The notes under the pieces: generated by a model
The model's input: the letters and a program-made list of their open reading frames with translations, nothing else
Told to the model about the DNA's origin: nothing
Databases searched by the model: none
In this document: positions 60,256 to 64,000 of the stretch, in pieces
Layout of the letters: each line of letters starts with the position of its first letter
Position numbering within the stretch: the stretch's first letter is position 1
Position numbers and translations under genes: made by a program
NCBI GenBank assembly: GCA_963782445.1
Contig: CAWAJM010000001.1
Location: forward strand, 1,550,001 to 1,614,000
From: ZC4RG20 sp963782445
GTDB taxonomy: Bacteria > Pseudomonadota > Gammaproteobacteria > Steroidobacterales > Rariloculaceae
Reading direction: 5' to 3'
DNA length: 64,000 nt

Positions 60256-62415
60256 ATGGCCGCTAGCTTTGCCAGGCTGTTGCTCGTGGGCGGCGCGCTC
60301 TGGCTCGTCGCGACGGGGACCGTGGCGGCCCAGGCCGCGGCGGCGGCGCTCGAGGCGCGCGTGGAGCGGCTCGCCGCGGGGATCGAACGCGCGCAAGACG
60401 TGAGCGCGATCAAGCGTCTGCAGCGCGCCTACGGCTATTACGTCGACAAGGGCATGTGGGAAGATTGCGCCGGCCTGTTCGCCGACGACGCCGTCGCCAA
60501 CTATCCGGCCGGCGTATTCGTCGGCAAGGCGAGCATCCGCAAGCACCTGTACCTCAACGTCGGCGCCGGCAAAATGGGCCAGAACGGCCTCGGCGACGGC
60601 CGGCTCTACGATCACATGGTCATCCAGCCCGTCGTGCACCTCGATCGCGACGCCAAGACGGCGCACGGCCGCTGGCGGGCGTTCGCGATGTTCGGCAACT
60701 ACGGCGGCATCGCAATCTGGGCCGGCGGCGTCTACAACTTCACCTACGTGAAGCGGAACGGCGTCTGGAAGATCGAGAAGCTCGACTACAACGCCGGTTA
60801 CGGGTCGCCCTACGACACGGGCTGGGTGCTGCCTAAGGGGCCGCGGCGGCCGGGCGGCCGGCGGCCGCTGCCGTATCCGCCCGACCGCGAAAGGCACATG
60901 CCCTGCGAGGGTTTTCCCGACGCCTGCATCGCGCCGTTTCACTACAACAATCCGGGTAGCGAGGGCGGCGGCGCCGTTTGGCGACTGCCCGAATCCATGA
61001 CCGCCGTCGCGAGCTCGGAGGCGCCGGCCCCCGCCGCGGCCAGCGGTCCTTCGGGCGCGGCCGTCGCCGTCGGTCCTTCGGGCGCGGCCGTCGCCGTCGG
61101 TCCGAATGTCGCCGCACGCATTCGCGGCCTGGCGCGCGAAGCCGCCCGGCTCGTCGACGAGCAGCGCATCGAGAACCTCATCAAGATCTACGGCTATTAC
61201 GTGGACCGGCGCATGTGGGACGAGGTCGCCGATCTTTTCGCAGCCGACGGCACGATCGAGATGGGGCAGCGCGGCGTCTATGTCGGCAAGGCGCGCGTGC
61301 GCGCGTTTCTGAACCTGCTGGGCCCGGCCGGCCTGCACGACGGCGAGCTCAACGATCACGTACAGCTGCAACCCATCGTCACGGTCTCCGCCGACGGCCT
61401 CACGGCCAAAGCCCGCAACCGTGAGCTCGACATGACGGGCGTCTACGGGCAGGGCGGTCAATGGAGCGAAGGCGTCTACGAGAACACCTTCGTCAAGCAG
61501 AACGGCGTCTGGAAGTTCCAATCGCTGCGCTACTACCCGACCTTCATCACCGACTACGACAAGGGCTGGGCCAAGGACGCGGAGCCCGTGCCGACCGCGA
61601 GCGAAACCTTGCCGCCCGATCGGCCGCCGACGGACGTTTATGCCATCTACCCCAAGGCGCACATTCCGCCCTACGACTATCCGAACCCCGTCACGGGCGG
61701 GCCGCCGGACTATCCCGAGGGCGCGGGGCGCCCGAGCGGCTCAGCGATCGAGGCCGTCATGTCCCCGGTGCGCCGGCCAGCGGCGCCGTCAGCGGACGCG
61801 GACACCGCACGCGCCCCGCTGGCCGAGCTGACCGAGGCCGAGCATCGGCTGCAGCGGGTCAAGGACTACCACGAGCTCGAAAATCTCGAAGACGCCTACG
61901 GCTACTACCTCGACGAGGACATGTGGAACAATCTCGCGGACCTCTTCGCGCAGGACGGCTCCATGGAGCTCGCTCAGCGCGGCGTCTACATCGGGCGCGA
62001 ACGCGTGCGCGGATTCTTGTTCGCGGCGTTCGGCCGCGCAGGGCCGGTGGCGGGAAGGCTCGGCAACCACATTCAGATGCAGCACGTCATCGACGTGGCG
62101 CCGGACGGCAAGACCGCCGAGATCCGCGGCCGTATGCTGCAGCAGCTGAGCTTCGGCGGCCGGCCGTCGCTGGGCGCGGCGATCTACGAGAACGAGGCCG
62201 TGAAGGAAGACGGGGTCTGGAAGTTCGCGAAGGTCCATGCTTACAACACGTGGACCGCTGGCTACGAGGGGGGCTGGGCCAAGAACCCGGGCCGGAGGGT
62301 GCCGGGGCCCAACGCCTCCTATCCGCCGGATAAGCCACCGACGCTCGTGTTTCAAATGTTCCCGCATGTCTACGAGATCCCGTTTCATTATCGGAATCCC
62401 GTTACGGGCCGCTAG
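60256..62415 (+). CDS. Secreted protein with three tandem SnoaL-like domains
   Basis: The 719-aa product has a signal peptide (about 1-25, ending VAAQA). Three SnoaL/NTF2-like units follow, at about 45-200, 295-450 and 540-690. Each opens with the same motif: AYGYYVDKGMWEDCAGLFA, IYGYYVDRRMWDEVADLFA and AYGYYLDEDMWNNLADLFA. Each has a GVYVGK/GVFVGK-like turn and a NGVWK/DGVWKF segment, and closes with a YPPD...P-x-HY/DY-x-NP tail. Single-domain relatives are about 150-250 aa; a three-unit secreted chain is unusual. SnoaL-like folds serve as isomerases, cyclases or binding proteins; the function here is unknown. AAGGGGG precedes the ATG. Confidence 0.82.
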   Translation: MAASFARLLLVGGALWLVATGTVAAQAAAAALEARVERLAAGIERAQDVSAIKRLQRAYGYYVDKGMWEDCAGLFADDAVANYPAGVFVGKASIRKHLYLNVGAGKMGQNGLGDGRLYDHMVIQPVVHLDRDAKTAHGRWRAFAMFGNYGGIAIWAGGVYNFTYVKRNGVWKIEKLDYNAGYGSPYDTGWVLPKGPRRPGGRRPLPYPPDRERHMPCEGFPDACIAPFHYNNPGSEGGGAVWRLPESMTAVASSEAPAPAAASGPSGAAVAVGPSGAAVAVGPNVAARIRGLAREAARLVDEQRIENLIKIYGYYVDRRMWDEVADLFAADGTIEMGQRGVYVGKARVRAFLNLLGPAGLHDGELNDHVQLQPIVTVSADGLTAKARNRELDMTGVYGQGGQWSEGVYENTFVKQNGVWKFQSLRYYPTFITDYDKGWAKDAEPVPTASETLPPDRPPTDVYAIYPKAHIPPYDYPNPVTGGPPDYPEGAGRPSGSAIEAVMSPVRRPAAPSADADTARAPLAELTEAEHRLQRVKDYHELENLEDAYGYYLDEDMWNNLADLFAQDGSMELAQRGVYIGRERVRGFLFAAFGRAGPVAGRLGNHIQMQHVIDVAPDGKTAEIRGRMLQQLSFGGRPSLGAAIYENEAVKEDGVWKFAKVHAYNTWTAGYEGGWAKNPGRRVPGPNASYPPDKPPTLVFQMFPHVYEIPFHYRNPVTGR
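61045..61098 (+). repeat. 27-bp tandem repeat in the SnoaL gene linker
   Basis: Two exact copies of a 27-bp unit (61045-61071 and 61072-61098) encode GPSGAAVAV twice in the linker between SnoaL domains 1 and 2; a third partial start follows. It is in frame, so copy number can change without breaking the gene. Confidence 0.85.
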
Positions 62416-62438
62416 GCAGGCGGCCCCTCGCCCCCCCC

Positions 62439-62472
62439 AAAAAAAAGCGCCCTCGCCGAAAGGAGAGGGCGC
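62439..62472 (-). terminator. Intrinsic terminator of the AbiU2/HEPN-like gene
   Basis: On the minus strand GCGCCCTC pairs with GAGGGCGC around a 10-nt loop and is followed by eight T (the A run at 62439-62446 on the plus strand). It lies about 130 bp beyond the minus-strand gene ending at 62601 and just after the SnoaL gene stop on the other strand. Confidence 0.85.
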
Positions 62473-62600
62473 AGTCTGAACAGGAAAAAGCAAGGATTGG
62501 CGAGCCCTACGTTACGCCCGAGTGCAGCGGCCGTCTGTGATTCAGTTCAAAGATCGCCGCACGGGCTATGGCTGTCCCGGACGCGCCGAACGGACGCCGC

Positions 62601-63449
62601 TCAGGACGTCGCTTCGGAGGATCGGCGCACGTAATCGAGCGGCCCGGCTGCGGCCGGCTCGCGCGGACGCGCCAGGCGCTGGAGACGCAGAAACGCGGCG
62701 ACGCTGTGCGCCGTGCGCGCATGCTCCCAATCGGCGTGAATCGAGGCTCCGCCCGAGAGGATCTCGCCGACGGCTGTGGGGGCATCTTCGAGCGCGGGAC
62801 CGGCGCCGTCGTAGTACAGGCGGTGCAGCGCCCGGTGCAACCGCTGCGGAAACACGGCGAGGGCGCCAAGCTCGGTCCGCCCCACGGCGTCGATGAAGTC
62901 CGTGCCCGTGTCGTCGTCCATGTCCGTGCCGGCCGAGAGCCGTGGGCGCAGCGGCTGCACGACGGTCCGGTAATACCGGCGCCACCCGTCGAGCTCCGCG
63001 AACAGCGGCTCGAGTCCGACGGGGCCCGGGCCTTCGGGATCGCCGGTATCGAGCTCGGCTCGGGGCGATGCTGCCCGGCGCGTTCGGAGCAGCGCCGTGC
63101 GGAAGATCTCCGGGTGGCGATGTGCGAAACGCAACAGCTGGCCGGCGCTGTTGCTGTTGCGGCTTTCTTCGTAGACGCGGGCGAGCGCGGCGAACAGTCC
63201 CGTCCGCAGCGCAGCCCGGATACGGCCCCAGAAGCTCGCGTGGATGTCCATCTGCCCGGCGACCTCGGCGTCGGCGTCGGCCATGTAGCGAAACGTGAGC
63301 TCCGTATAAGCGAAGGACGCACACGATCGCCCGTCACGCTCGAATACCGCGAGACGGTTCTGAAATTCGATGTCCAGCGGCGCCATTTCGCTGTCGTCCT
63401 TGCGTGCGAGCCGAATGACGTTCCTCGATGCGAGGTCCCGAGGCAGCAT
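62601..63449 (-). CDS. AbiU2/HEPN-like helical protein
   Basis: The 282-aa soluble all-helical protein starts at the ATG at 63449 with GAGAGGGAAC upstream. Its N-terminal half contains LDIEFQNRLAVFERDGRSCA, FWGRIRAALRTGLFAALARV and a HRHPEIFRTALLRTR stretch. This strongly recalls the HEPN/AbiU2 domain of abortive-infection-type proteins. I do not see a clear R-x4-H ribonuclease motif, so activity is doubtful. The C-terminal half contains FIDAVGRTELGALAVFP and is not recognised. No partner gene is adjacent; kdpE lies upstream on the same strand. Confidence 0.5.
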   Translation of the reverse strand: MLPRDLASRNVIRLARKDDSEMAPLDIEFQNRLAVFERDGRSCASFAYTELTFRYMADADAEVAGQMDIHASFWGRIRAALRTGLFAALARVYEESRNSNSAGQLLRFAHRHPEIFRTALLRTRRAASPRAELDTGDPEGPGPVGLEPLFAELDGWRRYYRTVVQPLRPRLSAGTDMDDDTGTDFIDAVGRTELGALAVFPQRLHRALHRLYYDGAGPALEDAPTAVGEILSGGASIHADWEHARTAHSVAAFLRLQRLARPREPAAAGPLDYVRRSSEATS

Positions 63450-63568
63450 GTTCCCTCTCGGGCGGGTCTGCCCCCTTTATTAAGGACGCTCGGAACGTCA
63501 ATTGGTGGCTAGGGACGTGCACCTAGGCCGGGCACACAGGCGCCCCTGCGGTCGGCCGCCGGGGCCGC

Positions 63569-64000
63569 TCATTCCTGCGGCCGCAGGCGGTAGCCGACGC
63601 CGGGCTCCGTCAGGATATACATCGGTCGATCCGGCAATTTCTCGATCTTCTGACGGATCTGCCGGATGTAGACGCGCAGGTACTGCACATCGACATCCTC
63701 GCCGCCCCAGGCCGTGCGCAGCAGATGGCGGTGCGTCAGGACCTTGCCCGCATGCACGACGAGCTCGCGCAGCAGGTCGTACTCTTTTCTCGAGAGTTTG
63801 ACCTCCTGCCCGTCGACGCTGACCGTCCGGTGCGTGAGGTCGACCGTGAGGCCGCCGCTCGAGAACACGGGAAGGCTGCCTTCGCTCGCGAGCCGATGCC
63901 GGAGCGCCGTGCGCAGCCGCGCCATGAGCTCGTCGACGCCGAAAGGCTTCGTCACGTAATCGTCGGCGCCCGTGTCGAGCGCCGCGACCTTGCCCCGCTC
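63569..64000 (-). CDS. kdpE: OmpR-type response regulator, KdpE-like, C-terminal part (cut by window edge)
   Basis: The visible 143 residues begin in the receiver domain (KVAALDTGADDYVTKPFGVD, with the conserved Lys of the TKPF motif). A winged-helix DNA-binding domain follows (LSRKEYDLLRELVVHAGKVL, YLRVYIRQIRQKIE, TEPGVGYRLRP). The DTGADDYVTKPFGVDEL stretch and GVGYRLRP end match KdpE, which activates the kdpFABC potassium ATPase with KdpD. The kdp genes would lie beyond the right edge. KdpE identity is likely but another OmpR-type regulator is possible. Confidence 0.85.
   Translation of the reverse strand, partial: ERGKVAALDTGADDYVTKPFGVDELMARLRTALRHRLASEGSLPVFSSGGLTVDLTHRTVSVDGQEVKLSRKEYDLLRELVVHAGKVLTHRHLLRTAWGGEDVDVQYLRVYIRQIRQKIEKLPDRPMYILTEPGVGYRLRPQE

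Noticed and set aside
58930..62415. One 1161-aa fusion reading through the monooxygenase region into the SnoaL protein
   Set aside because: The first 440 codons are out of frame with the monooxygenase and are low-complexity; the real SnoaL gene starts at 60256 with a ribosome site and signal peptide.
1..64000. CRISPR array, prophage or integrative element
   Set aside because: No regularly spaced repeats, integrase or phage structural genes; the only direct tandem repeat is the 27-bp pair in the SnoaL gene.

Overview
This is a high-GC chromosomal segment from a gammaproteobacterium. I would place it near the Steroidobacteraceae/Nevskiales/Xanthomonadales side of the class. The reasons are a Xanthomonas-type SUF (Fe-S assembly) Rrf2 regulator, the bepA-bcp-gcvR<>dapA-lipoprotein order, ffs-dnaX-ybaB-recR, the divergent ppsA/ppsR pair, orn next to rsgA, and DUF1249 and TIGR04211-type SH3/anchor proteins. 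The genus is inference. There are no prophage genes, CRISPR array or rRNA.

Layout. 1-5 kb: an Rrf2/SUF regulator (cut by the left edge) with an IscR type-1-like palindrome, then bepA, bcp, gcvR, dapA and a very short BamC-like lipoprotein. 5-21 kb: mixed metabolic and stress genes, including NmrA-like, GNAT plus VTT membrane protein, yajQ, DUF99, SGNH hydrolase, radical SAM, DUF4159, a DUF432-mscS pair with mscS frameshifted, a frameshifted BON protein, a two-subunit molybdenum hydroxylase, a luciferase-like oxidoreductase, djlA and a fumarylacetoacetase-family protein. 21-31 kb: housekeeping core, with tRNA-Ser(GGA), 4.5S RNA, dnaX, ybaB, recR, a HIT protein, rsgA, orn, the SH3 protein, ppsA and ppsR. 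31-45 kb: DUF1249, a long coiled-coil protein, the protease prc, small membrane and lipoproteins, an FHA/coiled-coil protein, an acyl-CoA dehydrogenase, a beta-barrel candidate, YceI and a beta-lactamase-fold hydrolase.

45-63 kb looks accessory and catabolic. It has a PQQ quinohemoprotein dehydrogenase, a carotenoid/lignostilbene oxygenase with a coupled 101-aa Tat-signal protein, a hipBA toxin-antitoxin pair behind an operator array, a CmcJ-like oxidoreductase, a sugar transferase and a second PQQ dehydrogenase (each of these two interrupted by one in-frame stop), a PhoD-type phosphatase, citramalate synthase, and a flavin monooxygenase-like gene followed by a secreted protein with three SnoaL-like domains. 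The window ends in an AbiU2/HEPN-like protein and the C-terminal part of a KdpE-like regulator.

How the parts fit. The oxygenase would cleave a stilbene-like or apocarotenoid double bond to aldehydes, and the periplasmic PQQ enzyme could oxidise alcohols or aldehydes and pass electrons to cytochrome c. The monooxygenase plus triple SnoaL protein looks like a second small catabolic unit. These substrate links are inference. Four genes carry a single-base lesion (two +1 frameshifts, two nonsense codons), so assembly errors must be excluded before calling them dead. Two dispersed repeat families lie in intergenic DNA: an 18-bp element between convergent genes, and a GGGCTCTGACCCC hairpin after stop codons.
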